From JAGOGN01 sp036652735 (GTDB lineage Bacteria > Bacillota > Clostridia > Lachnospirales > Lachnospiraceae), in the NCBI GenBank assembly GCA_036652735.1, contig JAVVVI010000010.1, positions 1-56,793 of the forward strand: a DNA stretch of 56,793 nucleotides, in the 5' to 3' direction. The notes beneath the pieces were generated by a model, which saw nothing but the letters and a program-made list of their open reading frames with translations, searched no databases and was not told where the DNA came from. Within the stretch, counting starts at the first letter, position 1; each line of letters starts with the position of its first letter. Positions 42,822 through 52,774 of the stretch are shown here, one piece after another. The position numbers and the translations under genes are program-made.

Positions 42822-43376
42822 ATGGACGAGAGATTACAGCAATTTGAAGATAAAATGGAAAAATCTTTTCATAACCTGATGGAGGAATTCGGTGCAATTC
42901 GTGCCGGCCGTGCGAACCCTCATGTATTGGACAAGTTAAAGGTAGATTATTATGGTACGCCTACATCCATCCAGCAGGTGGCAAACGTATCTGTACCGGA
43001 ACCCCGTATGATTCAGATTCAGCCATGGGAAGCAAGTATGGTTAAGATGATTGAAAAGGCCATTCTTACATCCGATCTTGGAATTAATCCAACCAATGAT
43101 GGCAAGATGATTCGACTGTCATTTCCGGAGCTGACAGAAGAAAGAAGAAAAGAATTGGCAAAGGATGTGAAGAAAAAGGGCGAAAGTGCTAAAATTGCAA
43201 TTCGAAACATCAGAAGAGATGCCAATGAACAGTTAAAAAAGATAGGAAAAACCGATGATATATCCGAAGATGAGACCAAGGAGTTAGAAGAAATGGTTCA
43301 AAAGCTAACGGATCGTTTTATTGCAGAGATTGATAGGGCAATTGAAGAAAAATCAAAGGAAATTCTTACTGTATAA
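42822..43376 (+). CDS. frr: Ribosome recycling factor
   Basis: RRF splits post-termination ribosomes together with EF-G. The 184-residue length is typical. Motifs are 'GAIRAGRANPHVLDKLKVDY' and the C-terminal long helices ('FPELTEERRKELAKDVKKKG', 'AKIAIRNIRRDANEQLKK'). AGGAGGT lies before the ATG. A terminator-like hairpin follows the stop. Confidence 0.97.
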   Translation: MDERLQQFEDKMEKSFHNLMEEFGAIRAGRANPHVLDKLKVDYYGTPTSIQQVANVSVPEPRMIQIQPWEASMVKMIEKAILTSDLGINPTNDGKMIRLSFPELTEERRKELAKDVKKKGESAKIAIRNIRRDANEQLKKIGKTDDISEDETKELEEMVQKLTDRFIAEIDRAIEEKSKEILTV

Positions 43377-43402
43377 TGGAACTTTCGCAAGAGATAAAAT
43401 TG

Positions 43403-43436
43403 AGGGGGCATACTGTAATGCTCCCTTTATTCTGTT
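43403..43436 (+). terminator. Terminator-like hairpin between frr and uppS
   Basis: AGGGGGCAT (43403-43411) pairs with ATGCTCCCT (43418-43426), with one G-U pair and a 6-base loop, followed by the T-rich TTATTCTGTT. It ends close to the AGGAGG of uppS (about 43437-43442). It could be a weak terminator that lets part of the transcripts continue into the lipid genes. Confidence 0.5.
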
Positions 43437-43446
43437 AGGAGGGATT

Positions 43447-44151
43447 ATGAAAGAATTAGAGCATGTTGCAATTATCTTAGATGGAAATGGACGCTGGGCG
43501 CAATCCAAAGGTATGCCTAGAAACTATGGCCATTCCCAAGGAGCAAAAAATGTTGAAACGATATGCAGAGAAGCGTATCATTTGGGAATAAAATATTTGA
43601 CAATTTATGCTTTTTCAACGGAAAACTGGAATCGCCCCAAGGATGAAGTGGATACCTTAATGAAGCTTTTGCATAATTTTTTAGATTCATGCTTAAAAAC
43701 AGCAAAAAAAAATAATATGAGGGTTCGGATTTTAGGTGATTTAAGTTATTTGGATGATATTAGACCAAGAATACTGGAATTAGAAGAAGCATCAAAAGAA
43801 AATACCGGTTTAAACTTTCAAATCGCATTAAATTATGGAAGTCGAGATGAAATTACAAGAGCGGTAAAAAAAATAGTTAGTGATGTGAAGAATGGTGTGC
43901 TTGAGGAAATGGCTATTTCAGAAACTACAATTGCAGAATATTTAGATACAAAAGGAATACCGGATCCGGATCTAATGATTCGTACAAGTGGTGAACAGCG
44001 AATCTCTAATTTTTTACTTTGGCAGCTGGCTTATACGGAATTTTATTTTACACCGGTATACTGGCCTGCCTTTTCAAAAGATGATTTAAAAGCAGCAGTG
44101 GATTCTTATTATCAACGTGACAGAAGATATGGTAAAATTAAGGAGGTATAA
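43447..44151 (+). CDS. uppS: Undecaprenyl (polyprenyl) diphosphate synthase
   Basis: UppS is the cis-prenyltransferase that makes undecaprenyl diphosphate, the carrier for peptidoglycan precursors. I use the ATG at 43447 (MKELEHVAIILDGNGRWAQS..., 234 residues), with AGGAGG directly upstream. The longer in-frame start at 43321 lies inside frr. Motifs are 'AIILDGNGRWAQ' with catalytic Asp12, 'TIYAFSTENWNRPKDEV' and 'DLMIRTSGEQRISNFLLWQ'. Confidence 0.96.
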   Translation: MKELEHVAIILDGNGRWAQSKGMPRNYGHSQGAKNVETICREAYHLGIKYLTIYAFSTENWNRPKDEVDTLMKLLHNFLDSCLKTAKKNNMRVRILGDLSYLDDIRPRILELEEASKENTGLNFQIALNYGSRDEITRAVKKIVSDVKNGVLEEMAISETTIAEYLDTKGIPDPDLMIRTSGEQRISNFLLWQLAYTEFYFTPVYWPAFSKDDLKAAVDSYYQRDRRYGKIKEV

Positions 44152-44153
44152 AA

Positions 44154-44957
44154 ATGTTTCGAACCAGATTAGTGAGTGGGATTTTCCTGGCAATATTGAC
44201 ATTATTTTTAATTATAACAGGTGGAAGTGTATTACTACTGGCAGTGGGAATTGTGTCTTTGATTGGACTATATGAGTTGTTTCGTGTATTTCACATTGAA
44301 AAAACGGTGCTTGGATTAATCGGCTATCTTTCTGTAATCTTTTATTATTCAAATTTATATTTTAAGTTTATGGAAGACGGGTTTTTTATGGCAGTGTTAC
44401 TTGTTTTAGCGGTAATGACAATATATGTCATTACCTATCCGAAATTTCATACAGAGCAAATAATGGCAGCATTTTTTTGTGTTATTTATGTTGCAGTGAT
44501 GATCTCGTATGTATATCAGACGCGTCAGTTGGAACAGGGAGCGTTTCTTGTGTTCTTAATCTTTATTTCCTCCTGGGGATGTGATACCTGCGCTTATTGT
44601 GTAGGTATGCTAATTGGAAAGCATAAGCTTGCACCGGTACTTAGCCCCAAAAAATCCATTGAAGGAGCCATTGGCGGAGTAGTTGGAGCAGCCTTTTTTA
44701 CCTTGGTTTACGGATTGATTATTCGTAATTATGTAGCACTCACCATAGAATTTATGGGAATGATGGTTCTGATTGGAACCATTGGTGCAGTTATTTCTCA
44801 AATTGGAGATTTATCCGCATCGGCAATTAAACGTAATTATGAGATTAAAGATTATGGAAAATTAATTCCGGGACATGGTGGAATTATGGATCGATTTGAT
44901 AGTGTGTTTTTTACTGCACCATTTGTGTATTACTTATCAATTTTATTAATAAAGTAA
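44154..44957 (+). CDS. cdsA: Phosphatidate cytidylyltransferase
   Basis: CdsA makes CDP-diacylglycerol from phosphatidic acid and CTP, the branch point of phospholipid synthesis. The 267 residues form about seven membrane segments and end with the family signature 'SAIKRNYEIKDYGKLIPGHG', then 'GIMDRFDS'. It begins 2 bases after uppS, so the two are co-translated. Confidence 0.96.
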   Translation: MFRTRLVSGIFLAILTLFLIITGGSVLLLAVGIVSLIGLYELFRVFHIEKTVLGLIGYLSVIFYYSNLYFKFMEDGFFMAVLLVLAVMTIYVITYPKFHTEQIMAAFFCVIYVAVMISYVYQTRQLEQGAFLVFLIFISSWGCDTCAYCVGMLIGKHKLAPVLSPKKSIEGAIGGVVGAAFFTLVYGLIIRNYVALTIEFMGMMVLIGTIGAVISQIGDLSASAIKRNYEIKDYGKLIPGHGGIMDRFDSVFFTAPFVYYLSILLIK

Positions 44958-45005
44958 TGTAGATAAGTGTAGATCGTCTAAAATAAATAAAAGCAGGGAA
45001 TAAAA

Positions 45006-46139
45006 TTGAGAAAAATAGCATTGATTGGAAGTACCGGATCCATTGGCACCCAAACATTGGATGTTGTAAGGGAACAAGGAGATTTGCAGGTTGTAGCCAT
45101 GGCTGCAGGCAGTAATCTGAATAAATTCCAGGAGCAAATTAGAGAATTTCATCCTAAAATAGTGGCTGTATGGAAAGAAGAAGATGCAAAACAACTACAG
45201 CTTCTTGTTTCGGATCTTTCCATTCAAATTGTGTCAGGAATGGAAGGACTCATTGAAGTTGCAACTTTTTTTGAATCTGAAATTTTAGTGATGGCGATTG
45301 TAGGAATGCTTGGAATTGAACCGACAATTGCAGCAATAACCTGTGGAAAAACAATTTGCTTAGCAAATAAAGAGACACTGGTAACAGCAGGTCATATCAT
45401 TATGCCTTTAGCAAGAAAAAATAATGTGGCAATTCTACCCATTGACAGCGAACATAGTGCGATTTTTCAATCCTTAAATGGGGAAAAGAACAATCAAATT
45501 TCAAGGATTTTTCTAACTGCTTCAGGAGGACCTTTTCGTGGAAAGACAAAAGATGAACTTCAGAATATTCAAGTTGAACAGGCATTAAGACATCCCAATT
45601 GGTCAATGGGAAGAAAAGTCACGATCGATTCGGCTACTCTGGTGAACAAAGGACTTGAAGTGATGGAAGCTGGCTGGCTGTTTGATGTAACCTTGGAACA
45701 GATTCAAGTCATAATACATCCGGAAAGTGTGATTCATTCCATGGTAGAATATGAAGATGGGGCAGTTATAGCACAACTGGGAACAGCAGATATGAGACTG
45801 CCTATTCAATACGCACTTTACTATCCTAAGAGAAAACCCAGAAGCGGAGATCGATTGGACTTTTTCAAATTGTCTAAGTTAACCTTTGAACAACCGGATA
45901 CCAATACATTTTTTGGATTGCAGCTTGCATTTGATGCAATGATGAAGGGTGGAAATATGCCGGCTGTATTTAATGCAGCAAACGAAGTAGCGGTAAATCA
46001 ATTTCTAGAAAGAAAAATAAGCTTTTTACAAATTCCGGAACAAATAGAGAAATGCATGAATGTAATTAAAAAAATTAATATGCCAACAGTTTCTGAACTA
46101 TTAAATACGCAGAAACAGGTAAATGAATTATTGTTATAA
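45006..46139 (+). CDS. dxr: 1-deoxy-D-xylulose 5-phosphate reductoisomerase
   Basis: Dxr turns DXP into MEP using NADPH, the committed step of the non-mevalonate isoprenoid pathway. The 377 residues show the NADPH loop 'LIGSTGSIGTQTLDVV', 'LANKETLVTAGHIIMPLA', the metal and substrate segment 'LPIDSEHSAIFQSL' and 'IHPESVIHSMVEYEDGAVIA'. The start is TTG at 45006, with a modest GCAGGG ribosome site. With ispG downstream it feeds undecaprenyl synthesis by uppS. Confidence 0.96.
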   Translation: MRKIALIGSTGSIGTQTLDVVREQGDLQVVAMAAGSNLNKFQEQIREFHPKIVAVWKEEDAKQLQLLVSDLSIQIVSGMEGLIEVATFFESEILVMAIVGMLGIEPTIAAITCGKTICLANKETLVTAGHIIMPLARKNNVAILPIDSEHSAIFQSLNGEKNNQISRIFLTASGGPFRGKTKDELQNIQVEQALRHPNWSMGRKVTIDSATLVNKGLEVMEAGWLFDVTLEQIQVIIHPESVIHSMVEYEDGAVIAQLGTADMRLPIQYALYYPKRKPRSGDRLDFFKLSKLTFEQPDTNTFFGLQLAFDAMMKGGNMPAVFNAANEVAVNQFLERKISFLQIPEQIEKCMNVIKKINMPTVSELLNTQKQVNELLL

Positions 46140-46174
46140 CGTAGTTTGCACCACCATGGGAATCATAAAATGAT

Positions 46175-46203
46175 TTGTAAAATAAAGCAGGGTATGATAA
46201 ACT
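46175..46203 (+). promoter_or_regulatory. Candidate promoter before rseP
   Basis: TTGTAA (46175-46180) and TAAACT (46198-46203) are 17 bases apart, with an extended -10 TGA at 46195-46197, in the 119-base dxr-rseP gap. Each hexamer matches consensus at four of six positions. Confidence 0.4.
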
Positions 46204-46258
46204 ATTTTCAAGTTGTAAACAGATGGATTGTTTAAAAGGCATTAGAAAAGGAGCACTT

Positions 46259-47293
46259 ATGAACATTGTTTTTGCGATACTAATTTTCAGTTTAATTATT
46301 ATTTTCCATGAATTGGGCCATTTCCTTTTAGCAAAGGCAAATGGTATACGAGTAAATGAATTTAGTCTTGGTTTAGGGCCAACAATTGTTGGATTTACAA
46401 AGGGAGAAACCAAATATTGTATTAATCTTCTTCCATTTGGTGGAGCGTGTATGATGGAAGGGGAAGATGACGAGAGTGATGATAATCGTTCCTTCTCAAA
46501 GAAATCAGTTTGGGCAAGAATTAGTGTGGTAGTTGCAGGACCTGTTTTTAATTTTATTATGGCATTTATTCTTGCTGTGATTGTTCTTGGAATGGCAGGC
46601 TATGATGAGCCGGTTATCTCAGGGGTAATTCCGGGTTTTTCTGCGGAAAAAGCGGGGATGCAGGAAGGGGACCGAATCATAAAGTTTGACCATAAAAAAA
46701 TACATTTTTACCGTGAAATCAGCTTTTATGCATATTTTCATACCAAAGAAGATGTGTCTGTGCTATATGAAAGAGATGGTAAGGAACATAAGACTACACT
46801 AGTACCCGTATATAGCGAAAAAGACGGGCGGTATTTACTGGGGTTAGTTGGAAACAGCCAGCGTACACGTGGGAATGTGTTTCAGACACTGAAATATAGT
46901 GTATATGAAGTGAAATATTGGATATCTACAACTTTAGAGAGTTTGAAAATGTTGGTAACCGGTAAAGTTGGATTTAATGATTTATCCGGACCGGTGGGAA
47001 TTGTCCAGAGTATAGGAGATACCTATAATGAAAGTAAATCATCCGGAGCCTACTACGTATTTCTAAATATGGCAAATATCTGCATTTTGTTATCGGCAAA
47101 CCTGGGTGTAATGAATTTATTACCAATCCCTGCATTAGATGGAGGCAGACTTGTATTTTTAGTAATAGAAGCAATTCGTAAAAAACGCTTTAATCCGGAA
47201 AAAGAAGGAATGATACATTATGTGGGATTAATCCTGCTTTTACTATTAATGGTTGTGATTTTCTTTAATGATATACGTAAAATTTTTATGTAA
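46259..47293 (+). CDS. rseP: Site-2 membrane metalloprotease RseP/RasP
   Basis: RseP is an intramembrane zinc protease that cuts anti-sigma factors and leftover signal peptides. The ATG at 46259 (344 residues) follows AAAGGAG; an earlier in-frame ATG at 46223 adds 12 atypical residues. The zinc motif HEXXH is at 17-21 ('IIFHELGHFLLAKANG'), a PDZ domain lies at about 115-195, and the third metal ligand sits in 'NLLPIPALDGGRL'. Standing between dxr and ispG is common in clostridia. Confidence 0.95.
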   Translation: MNIVFAILIFSLIIIFHELGHFLLAKANGIRVNEFSLGLGPTIVGFTKGETKYCINLLPFGGACMMEGEDDESDDNRSFSKKSVWARISVVVAGPVFNFIMAFILAVIVLGMAGYDEPVISGVIPGFSAEKAGMQEGDRIIKFDHKKIHFYREISFYAYFHTKEDVSVLYERDGKEHKTTLVPVYSEKDGRYLLGLVGNSQRTRGNVFQTLKYSVYEVKYWISTTLESLKMLVTGKVGFNDLSGPVGIVQSIGDTYNESKSSGAYYVFLNMANICILLSANLGVMNLLPIPALDGGRLVFLVIEAIRKKRFNPEKEGMIHYVGLILLLLLMVVIFFNDIRKIFM

Positions 47294-47306
47294 TAGGAGT
47301 GAAAAT

Positions 47307-48362
47307 ATGGAACGAAAAAGGACGAAGTGCGTTCAAATAGGAGACCGGGTCATTGGTGGAATGCATCCAATATTAATTCAGTCCATGACAAATACAAGGA
47401 CAGAAGATGTAGCGTCAACGGTAGCTCAGATTCTTAAATTAGAAGAAGCGGGTTGTGATCTTATTCGTTGTGCGGTTCCTACATTGGAAGCAGCCGAGGC
47501 AATTACGCTCATAAAAAAACAAATTCATATTCCATTAGTTGCGGATATTCATTTTGATTATCGTCTGGCAATTGCTGCAATGGAACATGGCGCGGATAAA
47601 ATTAGAATTAATCCGGGTAATATTGGGGATTATGATAGAATTCGACAGGTTGTTGAAACAGCGAAAAGCAGGCAGATTCCAATTCGGGTTGGTGTAAACA
47701 GTGGTTCTTTAGAGAAGGAACTTGTAGAAAAATATCATGGTGTTACAGCAGAAGGAATTGTGGAAAGTGCTTTAGAACAGGTTCGAATCATTGAAAAAAT
47801 GGGATATGAGAACCTTGTTATCAGTGTTAAAACCAGTGATGTTATGATGTGTGTTGCGGTTCATGAACAAATTGCACAGCAAACGGATTATCCACTACAT
47901 GTTGGTATTACGGAATCGGGAACCTTAACCAGTGGAACTATAAAGTCTGCCATTGGAATTGGATTGATTTTAAATCAGGGAATAGGAGATACCATTCGTG
48001 TATCCTTAACCGGTGACCCTTTAGAGGAGATTAAAACAGCAAAAATCATTCTTCGTACCTTAGGGTTAAGAAAGGGTGGAATTGAAGTTGTGTCCTGTCC
48101 TACCTGTGGACGAACCAGGATTGATTTAATTTCTTTGGCAAACCAGGTGGAACAAATGGTGGCAGATATTCCCTTAGATCTTAAGGTTGCGGTTATGGGA
48201 TGTGTAGTTAATGGCCCGGGAGAAGCAAAAGAAGCGGATCTTGGAATTGCCGGTGGAATTGGGGAAGGTCTGATTATTAAAAAAGGTGAAATAATAAAGA
48301 AAGTACCGGAAGCGGATCTGATTAATGCATTAAGAGAAGAATTATTAAATTGGAGTGAATAA
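47307..48362 (+). CDS. ispG: 4-hydroxy-3-methylbut-2-en-1-yl diphosphate synthase
   Basis: IspG is the Fe-S enzyme that converts MEcPP to HMBPP late in the MEP pathway. The 351-residue protein starts at the ATG at 47307, after TAGGAGTG; an in-frame ATG at 47268 lies inside rseP. Motifs are 'HPILIQSMTNTRTEDV', 'PLVADIHFDYRLAIAAMEHG' and the cluster ligands in 'SCPTCGRTRIDL' and 'VMGCVVNGPGEAKEADLGIA'. Confidence 0.97.
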   Translation: MERKRTKCVQIGDRVIGGMHPILIQSMTNTRTEDVASTVAQILKLEEAGCDLIRCAVPTLEAAEAITLIKKQIHIPLVADIHFDYRLAIAAMEHGADKIRINPGNIGDYDRIRQVVETAKSRQIPIRVGVNSGSLEKELVEKYHGVTAEGIVESALEQVRIIEKMGYENLVISVKTSDVMMCVAVHEQIAQQTDYPLHVGITESGTLTSGTIKSAIGIGLILNQGIGDTIRVSLTGDPLEEIKTAKIILRTLGLRKGGIEVVSCPTCGRTRIDLISLANQVEQMVADIPLDLKVAVMGCVVNGPGEAKEADLGIAGGIGEGLIIKKGEIIKKVPEADLINALREELLNWSE

Positions 48363-48363
48363 C

Positions 48364-51300
48364 ATGGAAAAATTTTTTCTGGAAGTTTTTTCATCTTTAG
48401 AATTAACCAAAGAATTGGAAAGTCTTTTAAAGGACGTGATTGTAACTAAGGCAGCGACAAATAAAAGTCATAATTTTCTTCGAATTTCCATTTCCAGTAC
48501 GCATTTGATACAGAAGCCCACTATATGGAAGTTGGAACAGGAAATTAAAAATCAATTATTTCCAAATAAAAGTATTATGGTTAAAATCATAGAAAAGTAC
48601 CATTTATCCGGGCAATATACACCCGAAAAATTGTATGCGGTTTATAAAGAAAGCATTTTAACGGAGCTTAAGGAATATAAAGTGCTTCTTTATAATTTGT
48701 TATATAAAGCGAACCTGGAATTCCCAAGTGAGAATCAATTGGTTTTAAAAATGAAGGATACCATTATTGCTACAACAAAGGCAGATGAACTGATTCATAT
48801 TCTGTATCAGATTATTTCAGACCGTTGCGGGCTTCCGGTCAAGATTGATGTGGTAATGGAAGAAACAAAAGAAACCAAACAAAAAGAAATTAGCAGAGAA
48901 AAAATTAGACAGGAGGTTGCAGCAATTGTTAAGCAATCTTCTTTTCATAATGACGAAAATAATAAAATAGAAGTGAAGGCAGAGGTGGAGAATCCAACTC
49001 CAAATCGCGGAAATTGGACAAAAAAAACCAATCAGCGGTATTCTGGTTATATGAAAAAATCGGATAATCCAGAGGTCTTGTATGGAAGAGATTTTGATGA
49101 TGCGACCATACCAATTAGTTCCATTGATGGTGAAATCGGAGAAATTACGGTCTTAGGAAAAATTATATCCTCTGAGAGCCGTTCCATAAGGAATGAAAAG
49201 ACAATTCTAATGTTTTCAATTACAGATTTTACGGATACCATTATGGTTAAAATGTTTACCAAAGATGAAAATCTTCAGGAACTTCTTCCGGCAGTACAAA
49301 AAGGTAATTTTATTAAATTAAAAGGAGTAACAACCATTGATAAATTCGATCATGAATTGACCATAGGATCTGTGGTTGGAATAAAAAAAACCGCAGATTT
49401 TACCATTGGAAGAATGGATACTTCGGTGGAAAAAAGAGTGGAGCTTCACTGTCATACGAAGATGAGTGATATGGATGGTGTATCGGATGTAAAGGACATT
49501 GTAAAACGAGCACAACAGTGGGGGCATAAGGCAATTGCCATTACCGATCATGGCAATGTGCAGGCATTTCCGGATGCAAACCATGCGGTGGATAAGGATT
49601 CTGATTTTAAAGTGATTTATGGAGTAGAGGCTTATCTTGTGGATGATTTAAAAGATGTGATACAGAATTCAAAAAATCAGTCTTTAATGGATACCTATAC
49701 AGTATTTGATTTTGAGACAACCGGTTTTAGCCCAATAAACAATAAAATAATTGAAATAGGTGCAGTAAGAGTAGAACAGGGAGTGATTACAAGTTCCTTT
49801 AGTTCCTTTGTTAATCCGGAAGTACCAATTCCATTTAAAATAGAAGAACTAACAGGAATTAATGATGATATGCTCTTGAGTGCACCCACAATAGAACAGA
49901 TTCTTCCGGATTTTCTGGAGTTTTCGAAGGAAACAATTATGGTTGCCCATAATGCCGGATTTGATATGAGCTTTTTAAATAGTAATTGTCAGCGTATGGG
50001 AAAAAGTATTGAATTTACAGTGGTGGATACAGTTGCCTTAGCAAGAATCCTGTTACCACGCCAGGCAAGGTATAAATTAGATTCCGTTGCAAAGCATCTT
50101 GGAATCACCTTGGAAAATCATCATCGAGCGGTAGATGATGCAAAGTGCACCGGAGAAATTTTCATTAAGTTTATTGAATTATTAAAAGAAAGAGAGATTT
50201 ATAAGTTAGATGCAGTGAATGAATTAGGGCAGGCATCGGTAGAAATGATACGAAAACTTCCCAGCCATCATGCCATTATATTGGTGAAAAATGAGATTGG
50301 GAGAGTTAATTTATACCGTTTGATTTCAGAATCGCATCTTAAATATTATAGTCGTAATCCGAGAATTCCAAAGAGTGAATTTATAAAGTACAGAGAAGGA
50401 TTAATCATAGGTTCGGCTTGTGAGGCAGGAGAATTGTACCGTGGAATTATGGAACAGCAGTCGGAGGCAGAAATCGCAAGATTAGTGCAGTTTTATGATT
50501 ATTTGGAAGTACAGCCCTTAGGAAATAATTTTTTTATGCTGCGGGGGGATTCACCACAGGTTGCTTCCCTTGAAGAATTACAGAATATCAATCGAAAGAT
50601 TATAAAGCTTGGGGAGCAGTTTCATAAGCCTGTAGTGGCAACTTGTGATGTACATTTTCTGGATCCGGAGGATGAAGTATACCGTAGAATTATTATGACA
50701 GGAAAAGGGTTTAAGGATGCGGATGAACAGGCACCCTTATATTTACGAACAACAGAAGAAATGCTTCAGGAATTTTCTTATCTGGGAAGTGAAAAAGCAG
50801 AGGAGATTGTAATTACCAATACCAATCTAATTGCCGGACAATGTGAGAAACTATCACCGGTTCGACCGGATAAATGTCCACCTGTAATTGAAAATTCAGA
50901 TCAAACCTTAAGGGATATTTGTTATAAAAAAGCACATGATATGTATGGAGAAAATTTACCGGAGGTGGTTACGGAACGTCTGGAGCGAGAGTTGAATTCA
51001 ATTATTTCCAATGGCTTTGCGGTGATGTATATTATTGCGCAGAAGTTAGTATGGAAGTCCAACGAAGATGGATACCTGGTTGGATCAAGGGGGTCAGTTG
51101 GTTCTTCATTTGTGGCTACGATGGCGGGCATTACCGAAGTAAATCCCTTGCGTCCACATTATTATTGCAAGAACTGTCATTACAGTGACTTTGATTCAGA
51201 TGCAGTAAAAGCATTTATGGGACGTGCCGGATGTGATATGCCAGATGCCATCTGTCCCAATTGTGGGGAAACGTTAAAGAAAGATGGATTTGACATACCT

Positions 51301-52764
51301 TTTGAGACATTTCTTGGCTTCAAAGGAAATAAAGAACCGGATATAGATCTTAACTTTTCAGGAGATTATCAAGGAAAGGCACATAAATATACAGAAGTTA
51401 TTTTTGGAGAAGGACAAACCTTCCGTGCAGGAACCATAGGAACACTTGCAGAAAAAACTGCCTTTGGATACGTAAAGAATTATTTTGAAGATCGTGGACA
51501 GCATAAGCGAAATTGTGAAATTGACCGTATTGTTACAGGCTGTGTAGGTGTAAGACGGACATCCGGTCAGCATCCGGGTGGAATTATTGTACTTCCACAT
51601 GGAGAAGAAATATATTCATTCACACCGGTACAACATCCTGCAAATGATATGTCAACAGATATTATCACCACACATTTTGATTATCACTCCATTGATCATA
51701 ACTTATTAAAACTGGATATACTAGGGCATGATGATCCAACAATGATACGTATGTTAGAGGATTTAACAGGTATTAATGCACAGGAAATTCCATTGGATGA
51801 ACCGAAGGTTATGAGTTTATTCCAGTCAACAAAAGCACTTGGTATACAACCGGAAGACATTGGGGGGTGCCCATTAGGGTGCCTTGGAATACCGGAGTTT
51901 GGCACAGATTTTGTAATTCAGATGTTGCTGGATACAAAACCCCAGTCTTTTTCGGATTTAATTCGAATATCCGGATTATCACATGGAACAGATGTATGGC
52001 TTGGCAATGCGCAGAAATTAATTGAAGAGGGTAATGCAACCATTTCAACAGCAATTTGTACAAGAGATGATATTATGATTTATTTAATTGGAATGGGCGT
52101 AGAGAGTGAGCTGTCTTTTACCATTATGGAGAGTGTTCGAAAAGGTAAAGGATTAAAATCAGAATGGAAGGAAACAATGTTGGAACATAATGTACCCAAG
52201 TGGTATATTTGGTCCTGTGAAAAAATTAAATATATGTTTCCAAAGGCCCACGCAGCAGCTTATGTTATGATGGCATGGAGAATTGCATATTGCAAAGTGT
52301 ACTATCCACTTGCATACTATGCTGCCTTTTTTAGTATTCGTGCAACTTCATTTGACTATGAGCTGATGTGTATGGGAAGAGAAAAACTGGATTATTATAT
52401 CCATGATTATGAACGACGAAAAGATGAATTGACAAAGAAAGAAGAAGATACATTAAAAGATATGAAAAATGTACAGGAGATGTATGCGCGTGGATTTGAA
52501 TTTTGCAAACTTGATATTTATCATTCTCAAGCCAGGAGGTTTCAAATTATAGATGGTAAATTAATGCCGCCCCTAAGCACAATCGAGGGATTGGGAGAGA
52601 AGGCGGCAGATGCGGTAATAGAAGAGGTGAAAAATGGAACATTTCTGTCAAAGGATGATTTTCGACAGCGTACAAAAGTCAGTAAATCAGTGACAGACCT
52701 TATGTGTGATTTGGACTTACTGGATAATCTTCCGGAAAGTAATCAATTGTCCTTGTTTGATTAA
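48364..52764 (+). CDS. polC: DNA polymerase III alpha subunit, Gram-positive type PolC
   Basis: PolC is the replicative polymerase of low-GC Gram-positives, with built-in proofreading. The 1466 residues hold an N-terminal domain, an OB fold (about 255-345), a split PHP domain ('VELHCHTKMSDMDGV' near 359), a DEDD exonuclease inserted in it ('TYTVFDFETTGFSP' near 443), and the polymerase ('GSRGSVGSSFVATMAGITEV' near 905). Two CxxC pairs form a zinc site ('YYCKNCHY', 'AICPNCGE'), and the palm has 'EPDIDLNFSG' near 990. The ATG at 48364 has GGAG 8 bases upstream, within the end of ispG. Confidence 0.98.
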   Translation: MEKFFLEVFSSLELTKELESLLKDVIVTKAATNKSHNFLRISISSTHLIQKPTIWKLEQEIKNQLFPNKSIMVKIIEKYHLSGQYTPEKLYAVYKESILTELKEYKVLLYNLLYKANLEFPSENQLVLKMKDTIIATTKADELIHILYQIISDRCGLPVKIDVVMEETKETKQKEISREKIRQEVAAIVKQSSFHNDENNKIEVKAEVENPTPNRGNWTKKTNQRYSGYMKKSDNPEVLYGRDFDDATIPISSIDGEIGEITVLGKIISSESRSIRNEKTILMFSITDFTDTIMVKMFTKDENLQELLPAVQKGNFIKLKGVTTIDKFDHELTIGSVVGIKKTADFTIGRMDTSVEKRVELHCHTKMSDMDGVSDVKDIVKRAQQWGHKAIAITDHGNVQAFPDANHAVDKDSDFKVIYGVEAYLVDDLKDVIQNSKNQSLMDTYTVFDFETTGFSPINNKIIEIGAVRVEQGVITSSFSSFVNPEVPIPFKIEELTGINDDMLLSAPTIEQILPDFLEFSKETIMVAHNAGFDMSFLNSNCQRMGKSIEFTVVDTVALARILLPRQARYKLDSVAKHLGITLENHHRAVDDAKCTGEIFIKFIELLKEREIYKLDAVNELGQASVEMIRKLPSHHAIILVKNEIGRVNLYRLISESHLKYYSRNPRIPKSEFIKYREGLIIGSACEAGELYRGIMEQQSEAEIARLVQFYDYLEVQPLGNNFFMLRGDSPQVASLEELQNINRKIIKLGEQFHKPVVATCDVHFLDPEDEVYRRIIMTGKGFKDADEQAPLYLRTTEEMLQEFSYLGSEKAEEIVITNTNLIAGQCEKLSPVRPDKCPPVIENSDQTLRDICYKKAHDMYGENLPEVVTERLERELNSIISNGFAVMYIIAQKLVWKSNEDGYLVGSRGSVGSSFVATMAGITEVNPLRPHYYCKNCHYSDFDSDAVKAFMGRAGCDMPDAICPNCGETLKKDGFDIPFETFLGFKGNKEPDIDLNFSGDYQGKAHKYTEVIFGEGQTFRAGTIGTLAEKTAFGYVKNYFEDRGQHKRNCEIDRIVTGCVGVRRTSGQHPGGIIVLPHGEEIYSFTPVQHPANDMSTDIITTHFDYHSIDHNLLKLDILGHDDPTMIRMLEDLTGINAQEIPLDEPKVMSLFQSTKALGIQPEDIGGCPLGCLGIPEFGTDFVIQMLLDTKPQSFSDLIRISGLSHGTDVWLGNAQKLIEEGNATISTAICTRDDIMIYLIGMGVESELSFTIMESVRKGKGLKSEWKETMLEHNVPKWYIWSCEKIKYMFPKAHAAAYVMMAWRIAYCKVYYPLAYYAAFFSIRATSFDYELMCMGREKLDYYIHDYERRKDELTKKEEDTLKDMKNVQEMYARGFEFCKLDIYHSQARRFQIIDGKLMPPLSTIEGLGEKAADAVIEEVKNGTFLSKDDFRQRTKVSKSVTDLMCDLDLLDNLPESNQLSLFD

Positions 52765-52774
52765 AAAATTGAAA

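Noticed and set aside
43321..43446. A longer UppS starting inside frr.
   Set aside because: The added 42 residues are unlike the family, and the ATG at 43447 has a perfect AGGAGG site.
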